A stretch of 64,000 bases of DNA from Planococcus halocryophilus (GTDB lineage Bacteria; Bacillota; Bacilli; Bacillales_A; Planococcaceae). Location of the stretch: assembly GCF_001687585.2 (NCBI RefSeq), contig NZ_CP016537.2, positions 1,274,001 to 1,338,000 of the forward strand. The letters are read 5' to 3'. The position numbers and the translations under genes were made by a program. How positions within the stretch are numbered: the first letter of the stretch is position 1; each line of letters starts with the position of its first letter. Below are positions 25,201 to 35,720 of this stretch, one piece after another. The notes below the pieces were generated by a model. It saw only the letters and a program-made list of their open reading frames with translations, had not been told where the DNA came from and did no database searches.

Positions 25201-25506
25201 TTAAGGGTTTAAATCTGCTTCTTCTTCAAGAAATACATGGTAATGTTTTGATGCTTTGAAATTGTAATAAATCAAAGCCAAACCAAGAATGATAAAGACG
25301 CTTGAAATGATATACGTAAGTATCGACTGAAAAACAAATAGTTGATTAATGCCGAAAAACGTAACGAAACTACCTAACGCCATTGAAGCGCGTGCAGAAT
25401 ACCATTTTTTTCGAATAGGCAAAACTGTTCGTGTACGAAATTGCTTTGTTTTGTTATAAAAATAAACAACAAATGATAAAATAATTAAAATTACAAAAAT
25501 TAACAT
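25201..25506 (-). CDS. ytpI: YtpI-like membrane protein
   Basis: A 101-aa protein with three hydrophobic helices: residues 1-16, ~42-60 and ~65-82, and a short acidic C-terminus. It corresponds in size and position to B. subtilis YtpI, which also lies between ytoI and nrnA. Function unknown. AGGAGGT precedes the ATG. Confidence 0.85.
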   Translation of the reverse strand: MLIFVILIILSFVVYFYNKTKQFRTRTVLPIRKKWYSARASMALGSFVTFFGINQLFVFQSILTYIISSVFIILGLALIYYNFKASKHYHVFLEEEADLNP

Positions 25507-25598
25507 AAGGACCTCCTGAATTCAAAACTCATACCTCATTGTACTGAGAATTGAACAAAATTGCGAATGGATTTCCTTATAAATGGAGGAACTTAAAA

Positions 25599-26543
25599 AT
25601 GAACAGCCAAATCATCGACACAATTAAACAATATACGACCATTATTATTCATCGTCATGTTCGACCAGACCCAGATGCGTACGGATCTCAGCTTGGTTTG
25701 AAATATTTGTTAGAACAAAACTATCCAGACAAGCGCATTTTAGCAGCTGGAACACATGAATACACAATGGATTTCCTTGATTTTCCAGATGTTGTTGCAG
25801 ATGAAGATTTTGAAGGGGCTTTAATCATCGTAACGGACACTGCAAATACTGACCGTGTTGACGATCAGCGGTATAAAACGGGCGCCAAGCTTATCAAAAT
25901 TGACCATCATCCAAATGACGATGCTTATGGTGACATTGTACATGTTGACACGACAGCTAGTTCTGCTTCTGAAATTATTTACGAACTTTATGAATATGGT
26001 CACCAAAATGAAAATTGGACGATGAGTGCGAAAGCTGCACGCTTGTTGTACGCAGGGATTATTGGAGACACGGGTCGATTTTTATTTCCGAGCACAACCC
26101 AAAGGACTTTTGCAGTTGCAGGAGAATTGATCAAATATGACTTTAATCGAAACGCGTTACATAACGGAATGTACGAGATGGACCGAAAATTATTGCATCT
26201 GCAAGGATATATGTACCAAAATTTCAAAATGGACGAAAATGGTGCAGCACATGTGAAAATTACAAAAGACATTTTAAAAGAATTTAATGTGACGGCATCG
26301 GATACTTCATTACTAGTCGGCTCACTCGGCAATGTAAAAGGGATGAAAGCTTGGGTTATCTTAATTGAAGAAGAAAAAGAAATACGTGTTCGATTGCGTT
26401 CAAAAGGGCCTATTATCAATACATTAGCAAAAGAATTCGGTGGCGGCGGTCATCCAATGGCTTCTGGTGCTACAGCTTATTCATGGGAAGAAGCTGATCG
26501 TGTAATCGAGCGCCTAGCAGAAATTTGTGCAGCTGCAAACTAA
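25599..26543 (+). CDS. nrnA: Oligoribonuclease / pAp phosphatase NrnA
   Basis: DHH-DHHA1 phosphoesterase that degrades nanoRNAs and dephosphorylates 3'-phosphoadenosine 5'-phosphate. Metal motifs: HRHVRPDPDAYGS, TDTANTDRVDD, IDHHPNDD in the DHH domain, and GGGGHPMASGAT in the DHHA1 domain. 314 aa. ATG 25599 has GGAGG upstream. The dnaE start lies 14 bases after the stop, so it probably shares a transcript with dnaE, as in B. subtilis. Confidence 0.95.
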   Translation: MNSQIIDTIKQYTTIIIHRHVRPDPDAYGSQLGLKYLLEQNYPDKRILAAGTHEYTMDFLDFPDVVADEDFEGALIIVTDTANTDRVDDQRYKTGAKLIKIDHHPNDDAYGDIVHVDTTASSASEIIYELYEYGHQNENWTMSAKAARLLYAGIIGDTGRFLFPSTTQRTFAVAGELIKYDFNRNALHNGMYEMDRKLLHLQGYMYQNFKMDENGAAHVKITKDILKEFNVTASDTSLLVGSLGNVKGMKAWVILIEEEKEIRVRLRSKGPIINTLAKEFGGGGHPMASGATAYSWEEADRVIERLAEICAAAN

Positions 26544-26556
26544 GGAGGAGAGACTA

Positions 26557-29500
26557 ATGTCAATGGTTTATCCGCATATAAGCACATCGGCTGATTTGCT
26601 GAAGAGCACGGTGCGCCTTGACGAACTTTTCCCGTTTTTAAAGGAACAAGGAGCTACTTCAGTCGCAATCGTCAATACAAAATTATATGGCATTCTTCCG
26701 TTTTGGGAGGCATGCCGCCGCGCCGACATCCATGGGGTGATCGGCCTTTCGGTTTTTATCGAGTATGAAGAGCAGCATTTTCCGGTTGTGTTATATGCTC
26801 AAACAAACAAAGGGTATGACAATTTGTTGAAAATTTCGAGCGCATTATCTACTCGAGATAAAGAAGCAATTCCTGAGCAATGGCTAAAAGCGTATAGAGA
26901 AGGTTTAATATGTATAATTCCAAACAAAGCAGAATGGCTCATGACCGATCGCAGTTTAGTTGTAGAGTACATAAAGAATTTATTTGGCAAAGCAGCGTTT
27001 GGCAGCGTTGAACGTCCGGGCGGCGTAGTGTCTCCATACGAATCCGCATTTATTGAGCTTTGTGAAAAAATCGAAATTCCAATCATTGCTTCACATGAAA
27101 TCCGCTATATGCATCAACAAGATGCTTTTGCTTATGAAGTTGCATCGGCGATTGGTCAAGGTGTCAAAATGAATGATCCAGAAAGACAGAAACCGGAACA
27201 TACGAATGCTTACGTTCCGAGTCAACAAGAGTTTTTGTCTTGGTTTGAAGATCGAAACGAATGGATTCAACAAACCGCAGACGTGTTAAAAAGCTGTGGA
27301 GTAACTATACCAATGAATCGGCAGTTGTTACCGGTCTATCCGTTATCAGAACAAATGGATAAAGCAACTTATATTGCGCAATTATGTAAAGTGGGACTTG
27401 AAGAACGAGTACCAGACTTTTCAAAAAAATATCAAGAGCGGCTAAATTACGAATTATCGATTATCGCGAAAATGGGTTTTATCGATTATTTCTTAATTGT
27501 TGCGGATTTTATGAAATACGCCAAAGATCAAGACATCATGACAGGCCCTGGACGGGGATCGTCAGCGAGTTCGCTTGTTGCTTATTCATTGAAAATTACA
27601 GATGTCGATCCTATCGAACATGGTTTGCTGTTTGAGCGTTTCTTGAATCCAGAGCGTATTACGCTGCCGGATATCGATATCGATTTTGCTGATCATAGAC
27701 GCCATGAAGTAGTAGAGTATGTGGCACAAAAATACGGAGCTGTTCGAACCGCACAAATCATAACATTTGGAACATTATCTGCAAAAGCAGTTGCACGAGA
27801 TACTGCGCGTGTATTTGGTTTTGAAGCAGAAGAACTTGAAGCTATTTCAAAACTAATTTCAAATCGTCCCGGCACAACTTTGCGTTCAGCTTTAAAAGAG
27901 TCTACAAAGTTTAATGACTGGATCATCGAACGTGAGGAACGCAAATCTTGGTTTAAGACCGCGTTAAAATTAGAAGGTTTACCACGACACGCTTCTACCC
28001 ACGCAGCAGGTGTAATTTTAAGTCCAACCCCACTAGTCAATCATGTGCCAATTGAAAAAGGACATGAAGGCATTTATTTGACACAATGGCCAATGCAGGA
28101 ACTCGAAGCGATTGGCTTATTGAAGATGGATTTTCTGGGACTTCGCAATTTAACAATTTTAGAACAAATTCGCAGTTTGATTTATTGGGATACGAAAAAG
28201 AGGTTCCACTACAGCAGCATTCCGCTAGAAGATGCAAAAACCTTTAAATTACTGGCAACAGGAGACACAACTGGTGTTTTTCAGCTGGAATCCGATGGCA
28301 TGCGTCATGCGCTTCAACAAATCCAGCCGACAGCATTTGGCGATATTGTTGCAGTTAACGCGTTATACCGACCAGGTCCAATGGAATTTATCCCTTTGTA
28401 TGCAAGACGAAAACACGGTCAAGAAACGGTGAAATACGTTCATCCGATTTTAGAACCGATTTTACGTGAAACTTACGGTGTTATTGTTTATCAAGAGCAA
28501 ATTATGCATATTGCCGCGAAAATGGCAGGATTTTCTCTTGGTGAAGCTGACTTATTACGTCGCGCTGTCAGCAAGAAAAAACGTGAAATTTTGGATGAAG
28601 AACGCGAACATTTTGTGCAAGGTGCGAAAGCAAAAGGGTTTACTGAAGCAGAAGCAGCCGAAGTTTATGATTTAATCGTTCGTTTTGCCGATTATGGATT
28701 TCCGAAAAGTCATGCGGTAGCTTATAGCATGATTTCCTACCAATTGAGTTATATGAAAGCCCATTATCCCGTTTATTTTTATACAAGTTTATTGACAAAT
28801 AGTGCTGGTAATGCCGAAAAAACAAAGCAATTGATGCAGGAAATCAAGGAAAAGAAAATTCCTTTACTTCCTCCATCTGTGCAAAAAAGTCGTCACACGT
28901 TTTCAGTAGAAGACGGTCAAATTCGATTCGGATTAAATGCCGTGAAAGGTGTTCCGGGTTCAACCATCAAAGCTTTGCTTACCGCTCGTGAAGAAGGTCC
29001 ATTTAAAAGTTTGTTTAATATTGCTGAACGAATATCGGCTTTGCATTTTAACCGGAAATCGTTTGAACCTCTTATAAAAGCAGGTGCTCTTGATGAATTT
29101 GGGCATGATCGTGGTGTTGTTTTGGCATCATTAGATAGCGCCATTAAACACGCTGAGCTGGTAAAACCAAATGACGAGCCAGGCTTGTTTGATGACATGG
29201 GAGCGAGCTTTATGAAACCCAAATATACAAAAGCTTCAGAGATGCCCGAAAGTTTGAAGCTTGAATTTGAAAAAGAAGTGCTGGGTTTTTATTTGTCTAA
29301 ACATCCGATTGAACGAGAAAAAGAAAATCGACAAAAATCATATGATGCACTTAAATCATTAAAGTCGAAACGTGATAGAGAACTGGTAAAGGTATTAGGG
29401 GTGATAGAGGATATAAAACGAATTCGTACAAAAAAAGGAGATGCTATGGCATTTCTAACCTTAATGGATGAAACAGGTCCAGCTTCTGTTACGTTGTTTC

Positions 29501-29619
29501 CGGTGGAATACGCAAAATTCAACTTACTTTTGGAACCTCATGCGACACTTGAAATTCAAGGATTAGTTGAAAATCGAAATCACAAAACCGCAATTATTTG
29601 CAAAAATATAGAAACCTGA
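26557..29619 (+). CDS. dnaE: DNA polymerase III alpha subunit DnaE with degenerate PHP domain
   Basis: Low-GC Gram-positive DnaE, the error-prone polymerase that extends RNA primers for PolC. Palm motifs are intact: GPGRGSSASSLVAY and PDIDIDFADHRR; the C-terminus has helix-hairpin-helix and OB-fold regions. The 1020 aa is about 90 residues shorter than B. subtilis DnaE. At the N-terminus the PHP motifs are lost: the HxHSxYSLL segment reads HISTSADLL, TDHGNMYG reads VNTKLYG, and the ND-x-HY segment reads HEIRYM. Start is ATG 26557 behind AAGGAGGAG. A terminator follows. Confidence 0.95.
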   Translation: MSMVYPHISTSADLLKSTVRLDELFPFLKEQGATSVAIVNTKLYGILPFWEACRRADIHGVIGLSVFIEYEEQHFPVVLYAQTNKGYDNLLKISSALSTRDKEAIPEQWLKAYREGLICIIPNKAEWLMTDRSLVVEYIKNLFGKAAFGSVERPGGVVSPYESAFIELCEKIEIPIIASHEIRYMHQQDAFAYEVASAIGQGVKMNDPERQKPEHTNAYVPSQQEFLSWFEDRNEWIQQTADVLKSCGVTIPMNRQLLPVYPLSEQMDKATYIAQLCKVGLEERVPDFSKKYQERLNYELSIIAKMGFIDYFLIVADFMKYAKDQDIMTGPGRGSSASSLVAYSLKITDVDPIEHGLLFERFLNPERITLPDIDIDFADHRRHEVVEYVAQKYGAVRTAQIITFGTLSAKAVARDTARVFGFEAEELEAISKLISNRPGTTLRSALKESTKFNDWIIEREERKSWFKTALKLEGLPRHASTHAAGVILSPTPLVNHVPIEKGHEGIYLTQWPMQELEAIGLLKMDFLGLRNLTILEQIRSLIYWDTKKRFHYSSIPLEDAKTFKLLATGDTTGVFQLESDGMRHALQQIQPTAFGDIVAVNALYRPGPMEFIPLYARRKHGQETVKYVHPILEPILRETYGVIVYQEQIMHIAAKMAGFSLGEADLLRRAVSKKKREILDEEREHFVQGAKAKGFTEAEAAEVYDLIVRFADYGFPKSHAVAYSMISYQLSYMKAHYPVYFYTSLLTNSAGNAEKTKQLMQEIKEKKIPLLPPSVQKSRHTFSVEDGQIRFGLNAVKGVPGSTIKALLTAREEGPFKSLFNIAERISALHFNRKSFEPLIKAGALDEFGHDRGVVLASLDSAIKHAELVKPNDEPGLFDDMGASFMKPKYTKASEMPESLKLEFEKEVLGFYLSKHPIEREKENRQKSYDALKSLKSKRDRELVKVLGVIEDIKRIRTKKGDAMAFLTLMDETGPASVTLFPVEYAKFNLLLEPHATLEIQGLVENRNHKTAIICKNIET

Positions 29620-29651
29620 CTGCTTTTCGAAAAGAAAAGCAGTTTTTTCTT
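29620..29651 (+). terminator. dnaE terminator
   Basis: Stem CTGCTTTTC / GAAAAGCAG followed by six T. Confidence 0.8.
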
Positions 29652-29688
29652 TACGTAGCATGGTTTTTTTTGTATTGTAGAGGATATG

Positions 29689-29703
29689 AGTGGTCAGACC
29701 ACT
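29689..29703. promoter_or_regulatory. Probable GntR/FadR operator
   Basis: AGTGGTCAGACCACT is a perfect 15-bp palindrome around a central A. Its TGGT-N3-ACCA core is the common FadR-subfamily operator shape. It lies 30 bases before the regulator gene, where binding would give autoregulation and control of the following accD-accA. Confidence 0.7.
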
Positions 29704-29732
29704 TTCAAAAAAATGGGAACTGAGGAACTATC

Positions 29733-30383
29733 ATGAATCAATCTAAACGGTATTTGGATATAGTACGAGACATTCGTGATATGATCCGGCAAGAAAAAAT
29801 CAAACCGGGGGACCGCATTCCATCTGAAAGGGAATTGGCTGAAAGGATGCAAGTGGGTCGCTCAACCTTACGTGAAGCACTACGCAGTCTTGAACTATTG
29901 GGATTAATTGAAACCCGTAGAGGAGAAGGTACCTTTTTGTCTGATTATAGAAACCATAAATTGGTTGAAGTCTTGTCCACGTTTATCTTACAGGACAATC
30001 GTTCGCATGAAGATGTATGGGAAACACGTTTGCTTCATGAAGTCGCAGCTATTCAAGCAATTTGCAAAAGTGAAACGGAAAGCCAAATGAAAATTTGGGA
30101 CAGCTTTCGCTTGCGATTAAAAGGCGAAAGTTTTCAACGTGAAGATTTTGTCCGAGAATTGATGGTCCTGTCTGGAAATCGACTGTCTTTAAAAATCTGG
30201 TTTTTACTAACACAATATAGCGGGAATCCATATGCTGGAAACGTTTCTTCTAAGGAAATTGACTTCATGAATAATATATTATTGGCAATTGAGCAACAAA
30301 ACGCGGATACAGCCATTCAAGAGTTTAAGGCTTGGAGTGAATGGTTAAAAAAGGAGAGAATAAGCAATGGCAATAATACGTGA
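29733..30383 (+). CDS. GntR-family (FadR-type) regulator upstream of accDA
   Basis: Transcription factor with an N-terminal winged helix ([38 protein letters not shown], residues ~32-68) and a C-terminal FCD-like helical ligand domain of ~140 residues. The FCD part is short and lacks the histidine set that binds metal in many FCD proteins. Its last 17 bases overlap accD, so it is co-transcribed with acetyl-CoA carboxylase genes. With a palindromic operator in front, it is a good candidate for controlling fatty acid initiation here. The ligand is unknown. Confidence 0.85.
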   Translation: MNQSKRYLDIVRDIRDMIRQEKIKPGDRIPSERELAERMQVGRSTLREALRSLELLGLIETRRGEGTFLSDYRNHKLVEVLSTFILQDNRSHEDVWETRLLHEVAAIQAICKSETESQMKIWDSFRLRLKGESFQREDFVRELMVLSGNRLSLKIWFLLTQYSGNPYAGNVSSKEIDFMNNILLAIEQQNADTAIQEFKAWSEWLKKERISNGNNT

Positions 30384-31239
30384 TATTTTTAAACGCAATA
30401 AAGATACCAAAGAAGCAACAATGCCTTCAAAATCTGCAAAAGATGTACCAGAAGGATTGATGACGAAATGTCCTTCATGTAAAGAAATTACGTTAACAAA
30501 AGATTTAGAGAAAAACAAAAAAGTTTGTCCTAAATGCGATCATCATTTTAAAATGACGGCATATGAACGAATAAATATGTTAGTTGACGCTGGAAGTTTT
30601 GAATCGATGGATGATCATTTGAAATCAAAAAATCCACTTGGTTTTCCAGGCTATACAGAAAAAGTTCAAGCTGACAGCGAGAAAACGGGCTTGAACGAAG
30701 CTGTTTTAACCGGCTCTGGTAAATTACAAGGTCAAGACATTGTACTCGCAGTAATGGATTCGCATTTCAGAATGGGTTCTATGGGGTCTGTTGTAGGTGA
30801 AAAAATCACTCGCGCAATTGAAGTAGCAACAGATCGCAAGTTGCCATTTATCATTTTCACAGCAAGTGGCGGAGCTCGTATGCAAGAAGGTGTGTTGTCT
30901 TTAATGCAGATGGCGAAAACTAGTGTAGCGTTAAAGCGCCACAGCAATGAAGGTTTACTTTTTGTCTCTGTTTTAACGCATCCAACGACAGGCGGAGTGT
31001 CAGCAAGTTTTGCATCAGTTGGAGATATTAATATTGCGGAACCAAAAGCCTTAATCGGTTTTGCGGGACGTCGTGTTATTGAGCAAACCGTTCGAGAAAA
31101 ACTACCTGAAGATTTCCAAACGGCTGAGTTTTTGTTGGCACACGGACAATTAGATGCAGTAGTTCATCGTGATTCGATGCAACAAACATTGGCGACCATT
31201 GTGCGCCTTCATACGAAAGGAGCTATCGCAAATGGTTAA
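30367..31239 (+). CDS. accD: Acetyl-CoA carboxylase carboxyltransferase subunit beta
   Basis: Beta subunit of the carboxyltransferase, which moves carboxyl from biotin to acetyl-CoA to make malonyl-CoA. N-terminal zinc ribbon CPSCKEITL...CPKCDHHF and crotonase-fold motifs [10 protein letters not shown] and [14 protein letters not shown] are present. 290 aa. AAAGGAG is inside the end of the GntR gene, and the stop overlaps the accA start by eight bases, so the three genes form one translationally coupled unit. Confidence 0.97.
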   Translation: MAIIRDIFKRNKDTKEATMPSKSAKDVPEGLMTKCPSCKEITLTKDLEKNKKVCPKCDHHFKMTAYERINMLVDAGSFESMDDHLKSKNPLGFPGYTEKVQADSEKTGLNEAVLTGSGKLQGQDIVLAVMDSHFRMGSMGSVVGEKITRAIEVATDRKLPFIIFTASGGARMQEGVLSLMQMAKTSVALKRHSNEGLLFVSVLTHPTTGGVSASFASVGDINIAEPKALIGFAGRRVIEQTVREKLPEDFQTAEFLLAHGQLDAVVHRDSMQQTLATIVRLHTKGAIANG

Positions 31240-32200
31240 GAAGAACGGAAAGAAAACTTTAGCATTTGAAGAGCCGCTTATCCAGTTGCGAGCGAAAATT
31301 TTAGAGCTAAAAGAATATACAAAAACTGCCGAAGTAGATTTAAGTTCGGAAATTTCATCTTTAGAGGAGCGTTTTTCTAAACTCGAAGAAGAAATTTATG
31401 AAAACATGAAGCCTTGGGACCGTGTTCAAGTCGCCCGTCATCCTGAACGACCAACAACGCTCGATTATATTCCAATGATCTTTGATGATTTTATTGAATT
31501 ACACGGGGATCGTCTATACGGAGATGATGAAGCAATCGTTAGTGGCATTGCCTGTTTTAACGGACAACCCGTAACAATCATCGGACACCAGCGCGGCAAA
31601 GATACGAAAGAAAATGTTCGACGGAATTTTGGTATGCCTCATCCAGAAGGATACCGTAAAGCGTTACGTTTGATGAAACAAGCTGAAAAGTTCAAGCGTC
31701 CTATTATTTGTTTAATCGATACAAAAGGTGCGTATCCTGGGAAGGCAGCGGAAGAACGGGGTCAAAGTGAAGCCATTGCACGTAACTTGGTTGAAATGGC
31801 GGGACTTGAAGTGCCTGTTCTATCCATTGTTATTGGTGAAGGTGGAAGTGGTGGAGCACTAGCATTAGGTGTCGGAAATCAAATTTTAATGTTAGAAAAC
31901 TCGACTTTCTCAGTGATTTCTCCAGAAGGAGCAGCTTCGATTCTGTGGAAAGATTCAGCTCTTGCTCAAACTGCAGCAGAAGCGATGAAAATTACAGCGC
32001 CTGACTTACTAGAAATGAAAATCATTGAACATATGATTCCTGAAGTGCGCGGAGGAGCGCATCACAACCCACAAAAACAAGCATCTATTATGTCAGAAGC
32101 AATTAGACGATCGTTAGAAGAATTGAATGGCATGTCGGGTGAAGAATTAATCGAACAGCGCTATAAAAAATTCAAATCAATTGGTGTCTTCAGCGAATGA
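31232..32200 (+). CDS. accA: Acetyl-CoA carboxylase carboxyltransferase subunit alpha
   Basis: Alpha subunit partner of AccD; the two form an alpha2-beta2 carboxyltransferase. Motifs include [41 protein letters not shown] and [15 protein letters not shown]. 322 aa. ATG 31232 lies within the accD end with AAAGGAG upstream. A terminator follows. The biotin carrier and carboxylase genes accB and accC are not in the window, as in B. subtilis. Confidence 0.97.
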   Translation: MVKKNGKKTLAFEEPLIQLRAKILELKEYTKTAEVDLSSEISSLEERFSKLEEEIYENMKPWDRVQVARHPERPTTLDYIPMIFDDFIELHGDRLYGDDEAIVSGIACFNGQPVTIIGHQRGKDTKENVRRNFGMPHPEGYRKALRLMKQAEKFKRPIICLIDTKGAYPGKAAEERGQSEAIARNLVEMAGLEVPVLSIVIGEGGSGGALALGVGNQILMLENSTFSVISPEGAASILWKDSALAQTAAEAMKITAPDLLEMKIIEHMIPEVRGGAHHNPQKQASIMSEAIRRSLEELNGMSGEELIEQRYKKFKSIGVFSE

Positions 32201-32201
32201 T

Positions 32202-32227
32202 GGAAAACCGCCTCGGCGGTTTTTTTG
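32202..32227 (+). terminator. accA terminator
   Basis: Stem AAACCGCC / GGCGGTTT followed by T. Confidence 0.8.
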
Positions 32228-32355
32228 GTTGTCAAAATTATTATTACGTTAACAATTTCTTGAAATGAATGTAAAAATGAACCGAAATCTTAACATGCAA
32301 GAAAGCGATTCAAGACTGACAGCAAGGCTCTGGCATGGTAAGGTTAGAAGAGTAA

Positions 32356-33339
<984 letters not shown>

Positions 33340-33363
33340 AACAACATAAATGGAGTGAGTTTA

Positions 33364-35124
33364 TTGAGAAAAACGAAGATTGTTTGTACGATTGGTCCGG
33401 CAAGTGAATCACCTGAACTACTAGAACGCTTAATCGAAGCGGGAATGAACGTAGCTCGTTTAAACTTTTCGCACGGTAATCACGAAGAACACGCTTTACG
33501 TATTAAACGAATTCGCGAAGCAGCTGATAAAGCTGGTAAAATTGTTGGGATTTTGTTGGACACAAAAGGTCCTGAGATTCGTACACATCAGATGGAGAAC
33601 GATTCAATTGAACTAGTAACAGGTCAGAAAATCGAAGTTTCTATGACTGAAGTGTTGGGGACTGCTGAGCGATTTTCAATTACTTACGACCAATTAATCG
33701 AAGATGTTAAGGCAGGATCAATCATTCTTTTGGATGATGGCTTGATCGAATTGCGTGTTGAAAGTCTCGATATGGAAAACGGCATGATCCATACATCAGT
33801 TCAAAATGCTGGAACATTAAAAAGTAAAAAAGGTGTTAACGTTCCAGGCGTTTCAGTTCAATTGCCTGGTATTACTGAAAAAGATGCACAAGATATCTTA
33901 TTTGGCATTGAACAAAACGTTGATTTTGTTGCGGCTTCATTTGTTAGAAGAAGTTCAGATGTGATGGAAATCCGTGGCTTGCTTGAAAAAAACAACGGCT
34001 CGCATATTCAAATTATTCCGAAAATCGAAAACCAAGAAGGTGTCGACAATATTGATGAAATCATTATGGTTTCCGATGGCTTGATGGTGGCACGTGGAGA
34101 TTTAGGCGTAGAAATTCCAGCAGAAGAAGTTCCGCTAGTTCAAAAATCATTGATCGAAAAATGCAATAGTGCAGGTAAACCGGTTATTACCGCTACGCAA
34201 ATGTTAGATTCTATGCAGCGTAATCCGCGCCCGACACGCGCAGAAGCAAGTGACGTTGCTAACGCAATTTTTGATGGCACAGACGCTATTATGTTGTCAG
34301 GTGAAACGGCCGCGGGTATTTATCCTGTCGAATCAGTCGAAACGATGCACCGCATTGCCGAAACGACAGAATCTGCGTTAAATTATAAGCAAATTGTTTC
34401 AAATAGAAGAAAAGAAAAAGAGTCGAATATGACAGAAGCGATTGGTCAAGCTGTAGCTTATACGGCTTTGAACTTAAAGGTTCGTGCCATTATTGCACCA
34501 ACTGAAAGTGGCACAACGGCGAAAATGATTTCTAAATATCGCCCTGGAGCACCAATCATCGCAGTAACTTCTTCAGAACGTCCAGCGCGCAAACTATCTT
34601 TAGTATGGGGCGTACAACCAATTATTGGTGCGTCAGTCCATTCGACAGATGAATTGCTCGAAAATGCGGTTGACGAAAGCTTGAAGCACGGCTATGTGAA
34701 ACACGGCGATCTTGTCGTTATCACAGCAGGTGTCCCTGTAGGACAAGCGGGTACAACTAACTTAATGAAAGTTCATGTTATTGGCGATATCCTGGCTAAA
34801 GGTCAAGGAATTGGCAAAACAGTAGCATTCGCTGAAACTGTAGTTGTTCGCAATGCAGAAGAAGCTTTGGCAGTTGATACGGAAGGTAAAATCATTGTCA
34901 CAATCGGAACAGATCGTGAAATGATGCCAGCCATCAACAAATGTGCTGGAATTATAACTGAAGAAGGTGGCTTAACGAGCCATGCGGCAGTAGTTGGATT
35001 GAGCCTTGGAATCCCGGTAATTGTTGGGGTGAAAGAAGCAACTTCACTTATTAAGAATACCTATGATATTACGATGGATGCAGAATCAGGCATTGTTTAT
35101 CACGGCCATGCTAGTGTCCTATAA
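33364..35124 (+). CDS. pyk: Pyruvate kinase with C-terminal PEP-utilizer domain
   Basis: Converts phosphoenolpyruvate and ADP to pyruvate and ATP. The barrel carries [36 protein letters not shown] and the active-site segment [13 protein letters not shown]. Residues ~480-586 form the extra PEP-utilizer-like domain typical of Bacillus and Geobacillus enzymes ([22 protein letters not shown]). TTG 33364 is preferred: GGAG lies eight bases before it, while the GTG at 33355 overlaps the Shine-Dalgarno. Confidence 0.97.
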   Translation: MRKTKIVCTIGPASESPELLERLIEAGMNVARLNFSHGNHEEHALRIKRIREAADKAGKIVGILLDTKGPEIRTHQMENDSIELVTGQKIEVSMTEVLGTAERFSITYDQLIEDVKAGSIILLDDGLIELRVESLDMENGMIHTSVQNAGTLKSKKGVNVPGVSVQLPGITEKDAQDILFGIEQNVDFVAASFVRRSSDVMEIRGLLEKNNGSHIQIIPKIENQEGVDNIDEIIMVSDGLMVARGDLGVEIPAEEVPLVQKSLIEKCNSAGKPVITATQMLDSMQRNPRPTRAEASDVANAIFDGTDAIMLSGETAAGIYPVESVETMHRIAETTESALNYKQIVSNRRKEKESNMTEAIGQAVAYTALNLKVRAIIAPTESGTTAKMISKYRPGAPIIAVTSSERPARKLSLVWGVQPIIGASVHSTDELLENAVDESLKHGYVKHGDLVVITAGVPVGQAGTTNLMKVHVIGDILAKGQGIGKTVAFAETVVVRNAEEALAVDTEGKIIVTIGTDREMMPAINKCAGIITEEGGLTSHAAVVGLSLGIPVIVGVKEATSLIKNTYDITMDAESGIVYHGHASVL

Positions 35125-35148
35125 TTCATAATAAGGAGGCAGGTCAAC

Positions 35149-35535
35149 ATGATGAAATGGATTTTCCTAGCCTTAATTATTGTTCCATCGCTTGAATTGG
35201 CTTTGCTAATTTGGGCAGGAGGCAAACTCGGATTTTTTGCGACGATGGCAATTATCGTGGCAACCGGTTTGCTGGGTGCTTTTCTTGCTAAAAAACAAGG
35301 TATTAAAGCCCTAAAAGATATCCAAACAGGAATGAATAGTTTTCAAGCTCCTGGAGATCAATTGTTGAATGCGGCATTTATTTTAGTTGGTGGTGTGCTA
35401 TTGCTAACGCCTGGATTTATCTCGGATGCGATAGGGTTCACTATGCTATTTAGCCCCACTCAAAAAATATATAAGCCGTTTATTTATCGAATGATTCATA
35501 AAAAGATGAAAAACACCCGGGTTATCGTAGGGTAA
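35149..35535 (+). CDS. fxsA: FxsA family membrane protein
   Basis: A 128-aa membrane protein with hydrophobic segments at residues ~3-20, ~27-45 and ~75-97, then a basic cytoplasmic tail. It fits FxsA (B. subtilis YtzA), named for suppressing F-plasmid exclusion of phage T7; its normal role is unknown. AAGGAGG precedes the ATG. It follows pyk after 24 bases and probably shares its transcript. The terminator begins within its last codons. Confidence 0.9.
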   Translation: MMKWIFLALIIVPSLELALLIWAGGKLGFFATMAIIVATGLLGAFLAKKQGIKALKDIQTGMNSFQAPGDQLLNAAFILVGGVLLLTPGFISDAIGFTMLFSPTQKIYKPFIYRMIHKKMKNTRVIVG

Positions 35536-35560
35536 CTCAGGGTGTTTCCATCATTTTTTT
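35510..35560 (+). terminator. Terminator after fxsA
   Basis: Stem AAACACCC / GGGTGTTT with an inner GGTTA...TAACTC pairing, followed after a few bases by a long T run. It overlaps the end of fxsA. Confidence 0.7.
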
Positions 35561-35577
35561 TTAGTAATTTTAAATTC

Positions 35578-35620
35578 TATAAGCGTTTTCATTCACAAAC
35601 TGTACAAAGTTGATTATAAT
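35578..35620 (+). promoter_or_regulatory. citZ promoter with adjoining cre-like site
   Basis: TATAAGCGTTTTCA (35578-35591) matches the 14-base cre consensus except A for G at position 2. It directly abuts a -35 TTCACA (35592-35597), a 17-base spacer and TATAAT (35615-35620). CcpA repression of citZ is known in B. subtilis, which supports the reading. Confidence 0.6.
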
Positions 35621-35653
35621 AGCTTAGTAAGGTTAAAATAGAAGTTCATAAAA

Positions 35654-35693
35654 GCAGATGAGCCATCATTCTGCATTTTTTTTTGGAATGATG
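35654..35693 (+). promoter_or_regulatory. Possible attenuator in the citZ leader
   Basis: GCAGATGA can pair with TCATTCTGC, which is followed by a run of nine T, giving a terminator-like hairpin. The 3' arm region CATCATTC (35664-35671) can instead pair with GAATGATG (35686-35693). The two pairings exclude each other. No known ligand motif was recognised. Confidence 0.35.
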
Positions 35694-35720
35694 AACTATA
35701 TTGAAGAAGGAGCGATTTAA

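Noticed and set aside
32305..32320. cre site upstream of pfkA
   Set aside because: GAAAGCGATTCAAG has the CG core, but the 3' half is one base short of the consensus.
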